A DNA stretch of 64,000 bases from Procambarus clarkii (GCF_040958095.1 NC_091195.1:21892365-21956364), one strand, 5' to 3'; positions 10,005 through 22,850 are shown, numbered from the stretch's first letter. The notes: generated by a model not told the origin, from the sequence alone. Numbers and translations are program-made.

Positions 10005-13000
10005 GTTGTATGGCTTAGTTGTATGGCTTAGTTGTATGGCTTGGTTGTATCGCTTGGTTGTATGGCATGGTTGTATGGCTTGGTTGTATGGCTTAGTTGT
10101 ATGGCTTAGTTGTATGGCTTGGTTGTATGACTTGGTTGTATGGCTTAGTTGTATGGCTTAGTTGTATGGCTTGGTTGTATGGCTTGGTTGAATGGTTTAT
10201 TTGAATGGCTTGTTTGAATGGCTTGATTGTATGGCTTGGTTGTATGGCTTGGTTGTATGGCTTAGTTGTATAGCTTGGTTGTATGGCTTGGTTGTATGGC
10301 TTAGTTGTATGGCTTGATTGAATGGCTTAGTTGTATGGCTTAGTTGTATGGCTTAGTTGTATGGCTTGATTGTATGACTTGGTTGTATGGCCTAGTTGTA
10401 TGGCTTGGTTGTATGGCTTGGTTGTATGGCCTAGTTGTATGGCTTGGTTGTATGGCTTGGTTGAATGGTTTATTTGAATGGCTTGTTTGAATGGCTTGAT
10501 TGTATGGCTTGGTTGTATGGCTTGGTTGTATGGCTTAGTTGTATGGCTTGGTTGTATGGCTTGGTTGTATGGCCTATTTGTATGGCTTAGTTGTATGGCC
10601 TAGTTGTACGGCTTAGTTGTATGGCTTGGCTGTATGGCTTGGTTGTATTGCTTGGTTGAATGGCTTGGCTGTATGGCTTGGTTGTATGGCTTAGTTGTAT
10701 GGCTTGGCTGTATGGCTTGGCTGTATGGCTTGGTTGTATGGCCTAGTTGTATGGCTTGGTTGTATGGCTTGGTTGTATGGCTTAGTTGTATGGCTTGGTT
10801 GTATGGCTTAGTTGTATGGATTGGTTGTATGGCTTAGTTGTATGGTTTAGTTGTATGGGCTAGTTGTATGGCTTGGTTGTATGGCTTGGTTGTATGGCTT
10901 GGTTGTATGGCCTAGTTGTATGCCTTAGTTGTATGGTTTGGCTGTATGGCTTGGTTGTATGGCTTGGTTGTATGGCTTGGTTGTATGGCTTGGTTGTATG
11001 GCTTGGTTGTATGGCCTTAGTTGTATGGCCTAGTTGTATGGCTTGGTTGTATGGCCTAGTTGTATGGCTTGGTTGTATGGCCTTAGTTGTATGGCCTAGT
11101 TGTATGGCTTGGTTGTATGGCCTAGTTGTATGGCTTGGTTGTATGGCTTGATTGTATGGCCTTAGTTGTATGGCCTAGTTGTATGGCTTGGTTGTATGGC
11201 CTAGTTGTATGGCTTGGTTGTATGGCTTAGTTGTATGCCTTAGTTGTATGGCTTGGTTGTATGGCCTAGTTGTATGGCTTGGTTGTATGGCCTAGTTGTA
11301 TGGCCTAGTTGTATGGCTTGATTGTATGGCCTTAGTTGTATGGCCTAGTTGTATGGCTTGGTTGTATGGCCTAGTTGTATGGCTTGGTTGTATGGCTTAG
11401 TTGTATGCCTTAGTTGTATGGCTTGGTTGTATGGCCTAGTTGTATGGCTTGGTTGTATGGCCTAGTTGTATGGCCTAGTTGTATGGCTTAGTTGTATGGC
11501 TTAGTTGTATGGCCTGGTTGTATGGCTTAGTTGTATGGCTTGGTTGTATGGCCTAGTTGCATATCTTAGTTGTATGGCTTGGTAGTATGGCCTAGATGTA
11601 TGGCTTGGTTGTATGGCTTAGTTGTATGACTTGGCTGTATGGCTTGGTTGTATGGCTTGGTTGTATGGCTTGGCTGTATGGCTTGGTTGTATTGCTTAGT
11701 TGTATGGCTTAGTTGTATGGCTTGGTTGTATTGCTTAGTTGTATGGCTTAGTTGTATGGCCTGGTTGTATGGCTTGGTTGTATGGCTTGGTTGTATGGCT
11801 TGGTTGTATGGCTTGATTGTATGGCTTTGTTGTATGGCTTGGTTGTATGGCTTGGTTGTATGGCTTGGTTGTATGGCTTGGTTGTATGGCTTGGTTGTAT
11901 GGCTTTGTTGTATGGCTTGGTTATATGACTTGGTTGTATGGCTTGGTTGTATGGCTTGGTTGTATGGCTTGGTTGTATGGCTTGGTTGTATGGCCTAGTT
12001 GTATGGCTTGGTTGTATGGCTTGGTTGTATGGCTTGGTTGTATGGCTTGGTTGTATGGCTTGGTTGTATGGCTTGGTTGTATGGCTTGGTTGTATGGCCT
12101 AGTTGTATGACTTAGTTGTATGACTTAGTTGTATGGCTTAGTTGTATGGCTTAGTTGTATGGCTTAGTTCTATGGCTTGGTTATATGGCTCAGTTGTATG
12201 GCTCAGTTGTATGGCTTAGTTGTATGACGTAGTATGGCTTAGTTGTATGGCTTAGTTGTATGGCTTAGTTGTATGGCTTAGTTGTATGGCTTAGTTGTAT
12301 GGCTTAGTTGTATGGCTTGGTTGTATGGCTTGGTTGTATGGCTTGGTTGTATGGCTTAGCTGTATGGCTTAGCTGTATAGCCAAGTTGTATGGCCAAGTT
12401 GTATGGCCAAGTTGTATGGCTTAGTTGTATGGCTTAGTTGTATGGCTTAGTTGTATGGCTTAGTTTTATGACTTAGTTTTATGACTTAGTTATATGGCTT
12501 AGTTGTATGGCTTAGTTGTATGACTTAGTTGTATGACTTAGTTGTATGACTTAGTTGTATGACTTAGTTGTATGGCTTAGTTGTATGGCTTAGTTGTATG
12601 GCTTGGTTGTATGGCTTGGTTGTATGGCTTGGTTGTATGGCCAAGTTGTATGGCTTAGCTGTATGGCTTAGCTGTGTAGCCAAGTTGTATGGCCAAGTTG
12701 TATGTCTTAGTTGTATGACTTGGTTGTATGGCTTGCTTGTATGGCCAAGTTGTATGGCTTAGCTGTATGGCTTAGCTGTATAGCCAAGTTGTATGGCCAA
12801 GTTGTATGTCTTAGTTGTATGACTTGGTTGTATGGCTTGCTTGTATGGCCAAGTTGTATGGCTTAGCTGTATGGCTTAGCTGTATAACCAAGTTGTATGG
12901 CTCAGCTGTATGGCCCTAGTTGTATGGCTCAGCTGTATGGCCAAGTTGTATGGTCAAGTTGTATGGCTTAGCTGTATGGTCCTATTTGTATGGTTTAGCT

Positions 13001-13255
13001 GTATGGTCCTATTTGTATGGTTTAGCTGTATGGCCAAGTTGTATGGCTTAGCTGTATGGTCCTATTTGTATGGTTTAGCTGTATGGCCAAGTTGTATGGC
13101 TTAGCTGTATGGCCAAGTTGTATGGTTTAGCTGTACGGCCAAGTTGTATGGCTTAGCTGTACGGCCAAGTTGTATGGCTTAGCTGTACGGCCAAGTTGTA
13201 TGGCTTAGCTGTACGGCCAAGTTGTATGGCTTAGCTGTACGGCCAAGTTGTATGG
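10005..13255. repeat. 13-bp minisatellite with higher-order structure
   Basis: About 250 copies of a 13-bp unit, TTGTATGGCTTGG or TTGTATGGCTTAG, plus CCTAG and CCAAG variants. A block of about 170 bp (thirteen units, one with an extra base) is duplicated at about 11149 and 11319. A 117-bp block (nine units) repeats at about 12630 and 12746. The last 170 bp is a 26-bp dimer, TTAGCTGTACGG with CCAAGTTGTATGGC. Frames such as MAWLYGLVVWLGC are repeat artefacts. Confidence 0.97.
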
Positions 13256-13469
13256 CCTGTACACCAGTTGATTGATGGACGAGAGGCGGGACCAACGAGC
13301 CGAAGCTCAACCCCAGCAAGCACAATTACGTGACTTTAGGACAAAAAACATGTTATGTTTCCTCTCGCCATAGGATTATAACAGAACCTGCCCCGCCCCC
13401 CCCCCCGTAAATACCTAAACATTGCCGAATTTCGAAATAAAATTATAAGGACAAATGGAGGGACGTCTT

Positions 13470-13470
<1 letters not shown>
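13256..13470. other. Unassigned, with a possible dispersed motif
   Basis: Starts with 'CCAGTTGATTGATGGACGAG' and AGGCGGGACCAACGAGC, which has the look of a dispersed repeat, though no second copy is in the window. A C-rich run lies at about 13393-13406. Confidence 0.4.

Positions 13471-13520
<50 letters not shown>
13471..13520. repeat. (AAT)n microsatellite
   Basis: About sixteen TAA/AAT triplets, followed by a diverged ATT-rich mirror at about 13527-13558. Confidence 0.95.
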
Positions 13521-13731
13521 TATGTATTATATTATTATTATTATCATTATTATTATTAAAAATATGACCAACGGAGAAGCCTCACAGAAACTAACCGACC
13601 GAGTGAAAATTCGATTTAAAACTTGCTGTTCTTGTAAGGGCTACTACAGTATTAGCGGCTCTTAGGTAAATTCTGGTCAAAAATAATGTCTGTTTGTCAG
13701 TCTGTTTGCCTAAGGCTTGAAGTAAGAGTGG

Positions 13732-14049
13732 GTGGGTGCCAAATCATCTGGTACAAACAACAGAAAGATAAGGGTGAAGTTAGATAGCTGCTCCCGCAAG
13801 TCAGACCTTATCACTGCTGCAGTCGCTATGAAATCCAAGGTTTATGTGAACGAATGTCTAACCAGATTCAGACAAAATCTCTTATTTAAACTACGTGGAA
13901 TTGGCAAAAGATCCACTGCTATTAAACATTGTTTTGTGCGCGATGGTAAAATAATAGCTAGGAAGACTGACTCTGGAAAAACTTATGTCATAACCACTGA
14001 AGCACACCTCACTTCTTTCCTGGATGACTGTGGGATATCAGCTGAATAA
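13732..14049 (+). pseudogene. LINE-A ORF1, C-terminal FP-like domain
   Basis: An open frame ends at 14049 and has no ATG; a stop lies just upstream at 13723. Visible are IRVKLDSCSRKSDLITAAV, VYVNECLTRFRQNLLFKL, HCFVRDGKIIARKTDSGKTY and TEAHLTSFLDDCGI. This order resembles the C-terminal domain of baculovirus FP-like proteins found in ORF1 of many arthropod LINEs ('vyvNExLTxxxxxLfxxar...vwvrdGkIlvRk'). Upstream, near 13618-13665, KTCCSCKGYYSISGS may be the remnant of an N-terminal zinc finger. The product would bind element RNA. The copy is broken at its 5' side. Confidence 0.7.
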
Positions 14050-14505
14050 CCAGAACATAAATTGTAGTCTCACATACTACCAAAGTGTACTTAAGCTCTG
14101 CCTTTCCTTTCCAAAGGTGTTTATTTTTATTTTTTTTTTTATTTTTTTTGTTTGTCATCTTTGCCTGTTTTATACTCTTAATTATTTGTTCTTAGTTAAT
14201 CCCCTTGTCACTAAACCTAGGGCTTTTTATTACCCTGTTAATTAACCATTACTAAGCTAATTATCTTCAAGATCATTTTTTTTTATGATTATAATTTTTC
14301 TTATTATTTTTTATTTTACGTTTATATTGTCAGTCTCTACTGATTTTTTGTTTTTTATTTAATGTAACTTCTGTGTCCTCCCTGGCTATCTATTGGATCT
14401 TTATTTTACTTCTAAATTGTTACTATTTTATTGTATCTGCTTTTATTCTTGTGTTTTGCTTTATCGTGTATCTTGTATCGTGATCCCTCTGCATCCCTAT
14501 GCACA

Positions 14506-15722
14506 CTGATATTGATCCTGATCAAAATCTTCTGTCTCATATCTATACCAACCAGCACATTGATCATCATTATTGTAAGTATTTCACAGCACACCAGGCT
14601 AAAAACAAACTCCAAAATAGCACCTATCTATCAGTTTATAACCAAAATGTTTGATCACTTGGTAAACATTTTGACGATTTAAATGCACTACTCACAGCAC
14701 TAGGTACTAACCTATCGTTCATTATTTTAACAGAAACTTGGCTAAATAAAGACTATACCCAACTCTACAACTTAGCTGGTTATAAAGCCATTCATAACTG
14801 TAGGCCTAATAAAAAAGGTGGTGGCACAGCTATATATTACCGAGATACATTTATCTGCAACAGTGTTATTAGTGACAGAGATGACTACTGTGAATATACT
14901 TTTGCTCAGTTTACAATTAAATCCCTTAAATCCTCTTTGACTATTGGAGCCATCTATAGATTTCCTAATACTAACATAGCTTCTTTCTCAGACAACCTAA
15001 GGAATCTTATTATAAACAACAATCTCAACAAAAACCACATCATTCTGGGAGGAGACTTTAATATTGACCTGGGTCAACAAAATTGCTCTCAAGTTGACTA
15101 TTTCCTTAACAGCATGAACTCCTGTATGCTAATCCCCACAATCACCAAACCTACCCGAGTCACTCAAACATCAGCCACTACCTTGGACTACATATGGACA
15201 AACATAACAGCTCCCCTTGTATCTGGTATAATCTACGACAGAACAACTGACCACTATCCTACCTTTCTCATAGCGAACATGGACATAACACCACCAAAAA
15301 GCAAGAAACTTTCATTTAGGCTACACAGTGAATCAGCTTTAGACAATCTTACAGAGGCACTTTACAATATTAACTGGGATTCTGAATTCAATAATACCCA
15401 TGATATAAATTCATTAGCTAACCTCTTCCTCTCCAAAACTCTAAGCCTCTACAACCTTCATTGTCCCCTTCTTACCAAGCAAGTAACTGACAAAAGATTA
15501 AACAATCCATGGCTCACAAATGGCATTCTCAACTCAATCAACAAGAAACATGAATATGAAAAGAAAGTTAGGATTGGCCTAGTTTCAAAGGAAGTAGCTA
15601 AAAGGTACTCATCAATGCTTACCAGTATCATAAGAAAGGCAAAACTTGCATATTATGTGAATAGATTCAATGAAGCAAAAGGCAACATGAAAAGACTTGG
15701 AAAACTATCTCTAGTATCCTAG
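14506..15722 (+). pseudogene. LINE-A ORF2, endonuclease and linker
   Basis: The frame starts near 14506 and carries the APE endonuclease motifs in order: SVYNQNV then SLGKHFDDLNALL, ILTETWL (catalytic Glu), GGGTAIYY, IGAIYRFPN, ILGGDFNIDLG (catalytic Asp and Asn), LDYIWTN and RTTDHYPTFLI (catalytic Asp-His). A TGA interrupts NV*SLG at about 14651, where CGA (Arg) is expected. The linker runs to EAKGNMKR, after which a one-base deletion near 15692 throws the frame to a stop at 15722. The downstream frame continues as TWKTISSILGTKQHS. Confidence 0.85.
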
Positions 15723-15793
15723 GAACTAAACAACACTCACATAACCAAATAAAACTCTACAAGGATGGGGGTATACCGTCAACTGACTTAGAA

Positions 15794-17419
15794 ATGGCAA
15801 ATGAATTTAATAGTTTCTTTTCATCGGTTGGTGCTAATCTTGCCAGTAAAATCCCACAGACTCAGACACATATTAACACATATCTCTCAGGCAGCTATCC
15901 AAACTCTCTTCTCCTTTCACCAATCAGCCCGACAGATGTTGTGTCCATCATACATTCTCTAAAAACCAAGGCAGGGAACACCAGTGAAATTCCGTCCATT
16001 GTGTACAAGAGAGCCTCCCATGCCCTTGCCCCACCCATAGCACTACTGTTCAACAAATCTATAGAGTATCACACCTTCCCTGATATCCTCAAAAAAGCAA
16101 GAGTAACGCCAGTCCATAAAGGAGGCAATCCGGCGGACATAAACAATTATAGACCAATATCAAATCTACCCATTCTATCAAAAATATTTGAAAAAATTAT
16201 TTACAAACAGCTCTATTCCTACCTCGTAAAATTCGACATACTCAGCCCCTGCCAGTTTGGCTTCCGGTCCCAAAAGAGCACCAATGATGCAATCATTAGT
16301 CTCCTTGACATTATCTACTCAGCCCTTGACAAAAACGAGTTTCCGATTGGACTCTTCATTGACCTAAGAAAAGCCTTTGATACTGTTAATCACAACTACC
16401 TCTTACTTAAACTCCAGCATTATGGAATCCGAGGCCTTGCCCTTGACTACATCCGATCCTATCTTAGTGACAGACACCAATATGTAACCATCAATGATAC
16501 AACTTCTTCCACTCTACCAATTACCGTTGGAGTGCCACAGGGCAGCATCTTAGGACCTCTTCTATTTCTTATATATATAAACGATCTGCCTAATGTCTCT
16601 AATATTCTCAAACCTATATTGTTTGCTGACGATACTACCCTTATCTACTCAAACCTCAACCCACATACACTAAATAATGTTGTGAATAATGAATTAAAAA
16701 AAGTCCACTTATGGATGTCAACGAACAAACTAACATTAAACATCGAAAAGACTTACTACATCTTATTTGGAAGCAAATCATCAAATGCAATTCAGCTACA
16801 GATAGACAACATTAACATCAGTAATAAAAATGATGGCAAGTTTCTTGGCCTATTCCTAGACAAGAGACTCAACTTCAGCACCCACATTCAACACATAACT
16901 AAGAAAGTCTCTAAGACAGTTGGTATACTCTCCAAAATCAGATATTATGTTCCTAACTCTGCTCTCCTCTCACTATATTATGCACTAATCTACCCCTATC
17001 TTAATTATGGTATCTGTGCATGGGGGTCTACCACTGCAAACCACCTTAAGCCCATCATCACACAGCAAAAATCTGCTATCAGAATAATAACTAACTCTGC
17101 TTTCAGACAACACTCAGCTCCCTTGTTTAAATCTCTAAACTTGCTAAATATTAACTCCCTCCACACATTCTCTTGTGTCAACTACATTTACAAAACCCTG
17201 TTCTTAAATGCAAACCATGCTCTGAAACTCTCCCTGGACAGATGTAATAGGACCCATTATCTCTTTGATATCCCCAGGGTCAAACTTAATCTGTGTAAAC
17301 ACTCTATGCAAATTAAGGGACCTAGTCTATGGAACTCACTCCCTAGTGAATTGAAAAACTGTAAAACTTTTGCCTTATTTAAAAGCAAAACCAAAAAGTA
17401 CCTAACTTCATCTATTTAG
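15794..17419 (+). pseudogene. LINE-A ORF2, reverse transcriptase
   Basis: 541 codons from the ATG at 15794; the same frame is open from about 15692. RT motifs in order: KKARVTPVHKGGNPADINNY, RPISNLPILSKIFEKII, QFGFRSQKSTNDAI, IGLFIDLRKAFDTVNH (first catalytic Asp), VGVPQGSILGPLLFLIYIND, PILFADDTTLIYS (catalytic FADD), LTLNIEKTYYILFG, KFLGLFLDKRLNF, and a thumb ending KGPSLWNSLPSELKNC. No RNase H follows. The RT itself is uninterrupted; the element is dead because of the breaks upstream. Confidence 0.93.
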
Positions 17420-18011
17420 TTTCCTACACTGAGCTTTAAATTTGCTCTGTACCTAGTGGTACCCAATCTCCTAATTTTTATGTAATATCAAACAACCTTA
17501 TCATTGTGTTCATTGCTGTCTTCTTTTATGTGCTAGCCATATGCTGTATTGTGACTACCAATTTTTGTCAACTACCATTCAAGCTGTCATTGCAATCAAT
17601 CTTATATTGTTTCTGCTGTATTGTGCCTACCAATTTGTTGTCAACTACCATTTTAAGCTGTCATTGCAATCAATCATAGCTACCTATGTGCTTTAATATA
17701 CTGTACCTATAATTTTCTCTCATCTTCTTTTTTATTCATTCCATGTAATCTGTTATCATTTTTTTATCTATAAATTTTGCAAGTATTTACCTCCTTAAAA
17801 TTTTCTTAGATTAAGGACCTGCCCGAAACGCTGCGCGTGCTAGTGGCTTTACAAGACTGTAATTACCATTTTTGTATCCTCACATTCCTTATGTACATTC
17901 TTGTATATGCATAAATAAATAAATAAATAAATAAATAAGACACTCGGGTCTAGCCTCACCCCACCTTTTCAGGATGACACATGTATGGTAGGGGAATGTC
18001 ATAGGTAGGTC

Positions 18012-18082
<71 letters not shown>
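18012..18082. repeat. (GA)n microsatellite
   Basis: About 35 AG dinucleotides without interruption. Confidence 0.97.
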
Positions 18083-18084
<2 letters not shown>

Positions 18085-18209
18085 GGCCAGCATTACATTA
18101 CAGTTTGCTGTAACATAATTCTGGCGGGACAATCAAGTAGGGTACAGCATGAAATATGAGCCTTCATATGGCACCAGAGCCACATACCCGTGAGGAGAGT
18201 GGGTATGCC

Positions 18210-21128
18210 ACATTCCCATACCCATCCTGTGGATGGTAGTGGCCCCCATACCCATCCTGTGGGTGGTAGTGGACCCCCATACCCATCCTGTGGGTGGTAG
18301 TGGACCCCCATACCCATCCTGTGGGTGGTAGTGGACCCCCATACCCATCCTGTGGGTGGTAGTGGACCCCCATACCCATCCTGTGAGTGGTAGTGGACCC
18401 CATACCCATCCTGTGGGTGGTAGTGGCCCCCATACCCATCCTGTGGGTGGTAGTGGACCCCCATACCCATCCTGTGAGTGGTAGTGGACCCCATACCCAT
18501 CCTGTGAGTGGTAGTGGGCCCCATACCCATCCTGTGAGTGGTAGTGGACCCCATACCCATCCTGTGAGTGGTAGTGGACCCCATACCCATCCTGTGAGTG
18601 GTAGTGGACCCCATACCCATCCTGTGAGTGGTAGTGGACCCCATACCCATCCTGTGAGTGGTAGTGGACCCCATACCCATCCTGTGAGTGGTAGTGGCCC
18701 CATACCCATCCTGTGAGTGGTAGTGGACCCCCATACCCATCCTGTGAGTGGTAGTGGACCCCATACCCATCCTGTGAGTGGTAGTGGACCCCATACCCAT
18801 CCTGTGAGTGGTAGTGGCCCCATACCCATCCTGTGAGTGGTAGTGGACCCCCATACCCATCCTGTGAGTGGTAGTGGACCCCATACCCATCCTGTGAGTG
18901 GTAGTGGACCCCATACCCATCCTGTGAGTGGTAGTGGGCCCCATACCCATCCTGTGGGTGGTAGTGGACCCCCATACCCATCCTGTGAGTGGTAGCGGCC
19001 CCCATACCCATCCTGTGAGTGGTAGTGGACCCCATACCCATCCTGTGAGTGGTAGTGGACCCCATACCCATCCTGTGAGTGGTAGTGGGCCCCATACCCA
19101 TCCTGTGGGTGGTAGTGGACCCCCATACCCATCCTGTGAGTGGTAGCGGCCCCCATACCCATCCTGTGAGTGGTAGTGGACCCCATACCCATCCTGTGAG
19201 TGGTAGTGAACCCCATACCCATCCTGTGAGTGGTAGTGGACCCCCATACCCATCCTGTGAGTGGTAGTGGACCCCATACCCATCCTGTGGGTGGTAGTGG
19301 ACCCCATACCCATCCTGTGAGTGGTAGTGGGCCCCATACCCATCCTGTGAGTGGTATTGGACCCCATACCCATCCTGTGAGTGGTAGTGGGCCCCATACC
19401 CATCCTGTGAGTGGTAGTGGACCCCATACCCATCCTGTGAGTGGTAGTGGACCCCATACCCATCCTGTGAGTGGTAGTGGACCCCATACCCATCCTGTGA
19501 GTGGTAGTGGACCCCATACCCATCCTGTGAGTGTTAGTGGACCCCATACCCATCCTGTGAGTGGTAGTGGACCCCATATCCATCCTGTGAGTGGTAGTGG
19601 ACCCCATACCCATCCTGTGGGTGGTAGTTTACCCCATACCCATCCTGTGAGTGGTAGTGGACCCCATACCCATCCTGTGAGTGGTAGTGGACCCCATACC
19701 CATCCTGTGAGTGGTAGTGGACCCCATACCCATCCTGTGAGTGGTAGTTGACCCCATACCCATCCTGTGAGTGGTAGTGGACCCCATACCCATCCTGAGA
19801 GTGGTAGTGGACCCCATACCCATCCTGTGAGTGGTAGTGGACCCCATACCCATCCTGTGAGTGGTAGTGGACCCCATACCCATCCTGTGAGTGGTAGTGG
19901 ACCACATACCCATCCTGTGAGTGGTAGTGGCCCCCATACCCATCCTGTGAGTGGTAGTGGACCCCATACCCATCCTGTGGGTGGTAGTGGCCCCCATACC
20001 CATCCTGTGAGTGGTAGTGGCCCCCATACCCATCCTGTGAGTGGTAGTGGACCCCATACCCATCCTGTGGGTGGTAGTGGCCCCCATACCCATCCTGTGA
20101 GTGGTGGTGGACCCCATACCCAACCTGTGAGTGGTAGTGGCCCCCATACCCATCCTGTGAGTGGTAGTGGACCCCATACCCATCCTGTGAGTGGTAGTGG
20201 CCCCCATACCCATCCTGTGAGTGGTAGTGGACCCCATACCCATCCTGTGAGTGGTGGTGGACCCCATACCCAACCTGTGAGTGATAGTGGCCCCCATACC
20301 CAACCTGTGGGTGGTAGTGGACCCCATATCCATCCTGTGAGTGGTAGTGGACCCCATACCCATCCTGTGGGTGGTAGTTTACCCCATACCCATCCTGTGA
20401 GTGGTAGTGGACCCCATACCCATCCTGTGGGTGGTAGTGGACCCCATACCCATCCTGTGAGTGGTAGTGGACCCCATACCCATCCTGTGAGTGGTAGTGG
20501 ACCCCATACCCATCCTGTGAGTGGTAGTGGCCCCCATACCCAACCTTTGGGTGGTAGTGGACCCCATACCCATCCTGTGAGTGGTAGTGGACCCCATACC
20601 CATCCTGTGAGTGGTAGTGGACCCCATACCCATCCTGTGAGTGGTAGTGGCCCCCATACCCAACCTGTGGGTGGTAGTGGACCCCATACCCATCCTGTGA
20701 GTGGTAGTGGACCCCATACCCATCCTATGAGTGGTAGTGGACCCCATACCCATCCTGTGAGTGGTAGTGGACCCCATACCCATCCTGTGAGTGGTAGTGG
20801 ACCCCATACCCATCCTGTGAGTGGTAGTGGACCCCATACCCATCCTGTGAGTGGTAGTGGCCCCCATACCCATCCTGTGAGTGGTAGTGGCCCCCATACC
20901 CATCCTGTGAGTGGTAGTGGACCCCATACCCATCCTGTGAGCGGTAGTGGACCCCATACCCATCCTGTGAGTGGTAGTGGACCCCATACCCATCCTGTGA
21001 GTGGTAGTGGACCCCATACCCATCCTGTGAGTGGTAGTGGACCCCATACCCATCCTGTGAGTGGTAGTGGACCCCATACCCATCCTGTGAGTGGTAGTGG
21101 ACCCCATACCCATCCTGTGAGCGGTGGT
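18210..21128. repeat. 30-bp minisatellite derived from the LINE-B tail
   Basis: About 97 copies of a 30-bp unit, 'CCCCATACCCATCCTGTGAG' plus TGGTAGTGGA. Up to about 19260 some units are 31 bp (one extra C) and a five-unit block of about 152 bp is duplicated (about 18934 and 19086). From there to 21128 nearly every unit is exactly 30 bp. The LINE-B tail at 55189 holds one diverged copy of the unit (CATACCCATCTTGTGGGCGG, TAGTGGA), and the right flank of the array continues with LINE-B tail sequence. Frames of up to 996 codons are repeat artefacts. Confidence 0.97.
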
Positions 21129-21215
21129 GAGACAAAGTTACAGCTGTACTTCATTAACGGGCACAGGAACTGAATCCCAAAATTCGTTTTTCTATATCAC
21201 AGAACTGACAAGCCA
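21129..21215 (-). mobile_element. Remnant of a LINE-B 3' UTR
   Basis: Aligns with 55220-55290: GTTACAG, GGGCACAGGAACTGAA and AAAATTCG correspond to GGGTTACAG, GGGCTCAGGGACTGAA and ACAATTCAT there. It marks the element in which the 30-bp array arose. Confidence 0.55.
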
Positions 21216-21582
21216 GTTAGCCAGCCAATTAGCAAAGCCTGATGTAGCCTTGATAATCCAATCACATGGTTCGTAAACAGAGACGTCATCGGTGTATTCA
21301 CGACTATCAAACTAACATTGCCCTGAGCCCCAGAAGCCATAACATATAGAGAGAGTTTAGAGAGTTTAATTAGTTGATTCTGGAGACACATTTCCTTATC
21401 TGTACCCATCCGGCCGTGGAAGGGTTACAGAGGCTTGCCTGCACGACCTACGGTGGTAGACATCTCCAGCATGCTTTTCTCCATATATAAAGCCTGCAAA
21501 CCTCTCACAATGGTTGTATCCTACACAGTAATGGTTGCAACAGTAGTGATTGGGCACTCTATTGCACCTGTGCTACAGTCTG
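21216..21582. other. No recognised feature
   Basis: Mixed-composition sequence with no coding, repeat or tRNA-like signal that I can support. Confidence 0.4.
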
Positions 21583-21790
21583 AAGCCATATGCAGCCTGT
21601 AGCGCAATTGTCTACGTCCTCTACCCAAGGATCCGGGTTCAATGCTCGGGCTGGATAGAAAAGGTTTGGTGTGTTTGCTTTCATCTCATGCTTCTGTTCA
21701 CCTAGGAGAAAAATGGGTACGTGGGTGTTAGGCACCGTTGTGGGTTGCACCCTGGTGCGGGGGGGGGGGGCAGTATAGTAGGCCTACGGA
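21583..21790 (+). mobile_element. SINE with a third tRNA-like head
   Basis: The head has TGTAGCGCAATTG (A-box-like) and GGGTTCAATGCTC (B box). The body keeps CACCTAGGAGAAAAATGGGT and GGGTGTTAG, a diverged form of the SINE-2 core. It ends near a 12-base G run at 21760-21771. Confidence 0.6.
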
Positions 21791-22012
21791 GACCTTTATA
21801 AGCCTATAACTCCAGGCTTCCTGTCCCTCCACGACGGGAATTGTAATATGAAAATTTATATTCGACTTTTCCTTCCTATAAATAATAAAGACATTTTTAA
21901 AGGCATTAATAAAGACCTTTTTTTAAAGGCGTTAATAAAGGCATTTTTGCCTTCCTATAAATACTTAAAGTTATCTCGAGTAAAATAATATGTCAGTCTA
22001 GGAGAGACGGAC

Positions 22013-22850
22013 ACATGTCAGTCATGTCAGTCATGTCAGTCATGTCACACATGTCAGTCATGTCACACATGTCAGTCATGTCACACATGTCAGTCATGTC
22101 AGTCATGTCACTCATGTCAGTCATGTCAGTCATGTCAGTCATGTCAGTCATGTCACACATGTCAGTCATGTCACACATGTCACTCATGTCAGTCATGTCA
22201 CTCATGTCAGTCATGTCAGTCATGTCACACATGTCAGTCATGTCACACATGTCAGTCATGTCACACATGTCAGTCATGTCACTCATGTCAGTCATGTCAC
22301 ACATGTCAGTCATGTCACACATGTCAGTCATGCCACACATGTCAGTCATGTCACACATGTCAGTCATGTCAGTCATGTCACTCATGTCAGTCATGTCACT
22401 CAAGTCAGTCATGCCACACATGTCAGTCATGTCACACATGTCAGTCATGTCACTCATGTCAGTCATGTCACACATGTCAGTCATGTCACTCATGTCACAC
22501 ATGTCAGTCATGTCACACATGTCAGTCATGTCACTCATGTCACACATGTCAGTCATGTCGGTCATGTCACACATGTCGGTCATGTCACACATGTCGGTCA
22601 TGTCACACATGTCAGTCATGTCACACATGTCAGTCATGTCACTCATGTCAGTCATGTCAGTCATGTCACACATGTCAGTCATGTCACACATGTCAGTCAT
22701 GTCACACATGTCGGTCATGTCACACATGTCAGTCATGTCACACATGTCACTCATGTCAGTCATGTCAGTCATGTCACACATGTCAGTCATGTCACACATG
22801 TCAGTCATGTCACACATGTCACACATGTCACACATGTCAGTCATGTCACA
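22013..22850. repeat. 9-bp minisatellite
   Basis: About 93 units of ATGTCAGTC, ATGTCACAC or ATGTCACTC, with a few ATGTCGGTC. The three unit types alternate in mixed order. The unit contains the self-complementary ACATGT, so single strands could fold. Long frames on both strands (MSVMSHMS, DMTDMCDM) follow from the 9-bp period. Confidence 0.97.

Larger units (their letters stand above)
13560..17938 (+). mobile_element. LINE-A, longest copy (ORF1 part, EN, RT, 3' UTR)
   Basis: Non-LTR retrotransposon with an FP-like ORF1 C-terminus, an APE-type endonuclease and a reverse transcriptase but no RNase H, a 520-bp 3' UTR and an (AAAT)n tail at 17911-17938. The layout and the RT C-terminus (QQKSAIRIITNSAFRQHSAP, LFKSLNLLNI) suggest a CR1/L2-like clade in the Jockey superfamily, named cautiously. 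It has one nonsense codon in EN (about 14651) and one single-base deletion (about 15692), so it is inactive but young. Shorter copies of the family are at 4473, 9681, 29630, 39262, 39898 and 56531. Confidence 0.9.

Noticed and set aside
18093-21173. Open frames of up to 996 codons (GPLPLTGWVW, SGSGPHTHPV repeats)
   Set aside because: Same reason: a 30-bp unit opens several frames at once on both strands, and indels of one base switch the repeat motif mid-frame.
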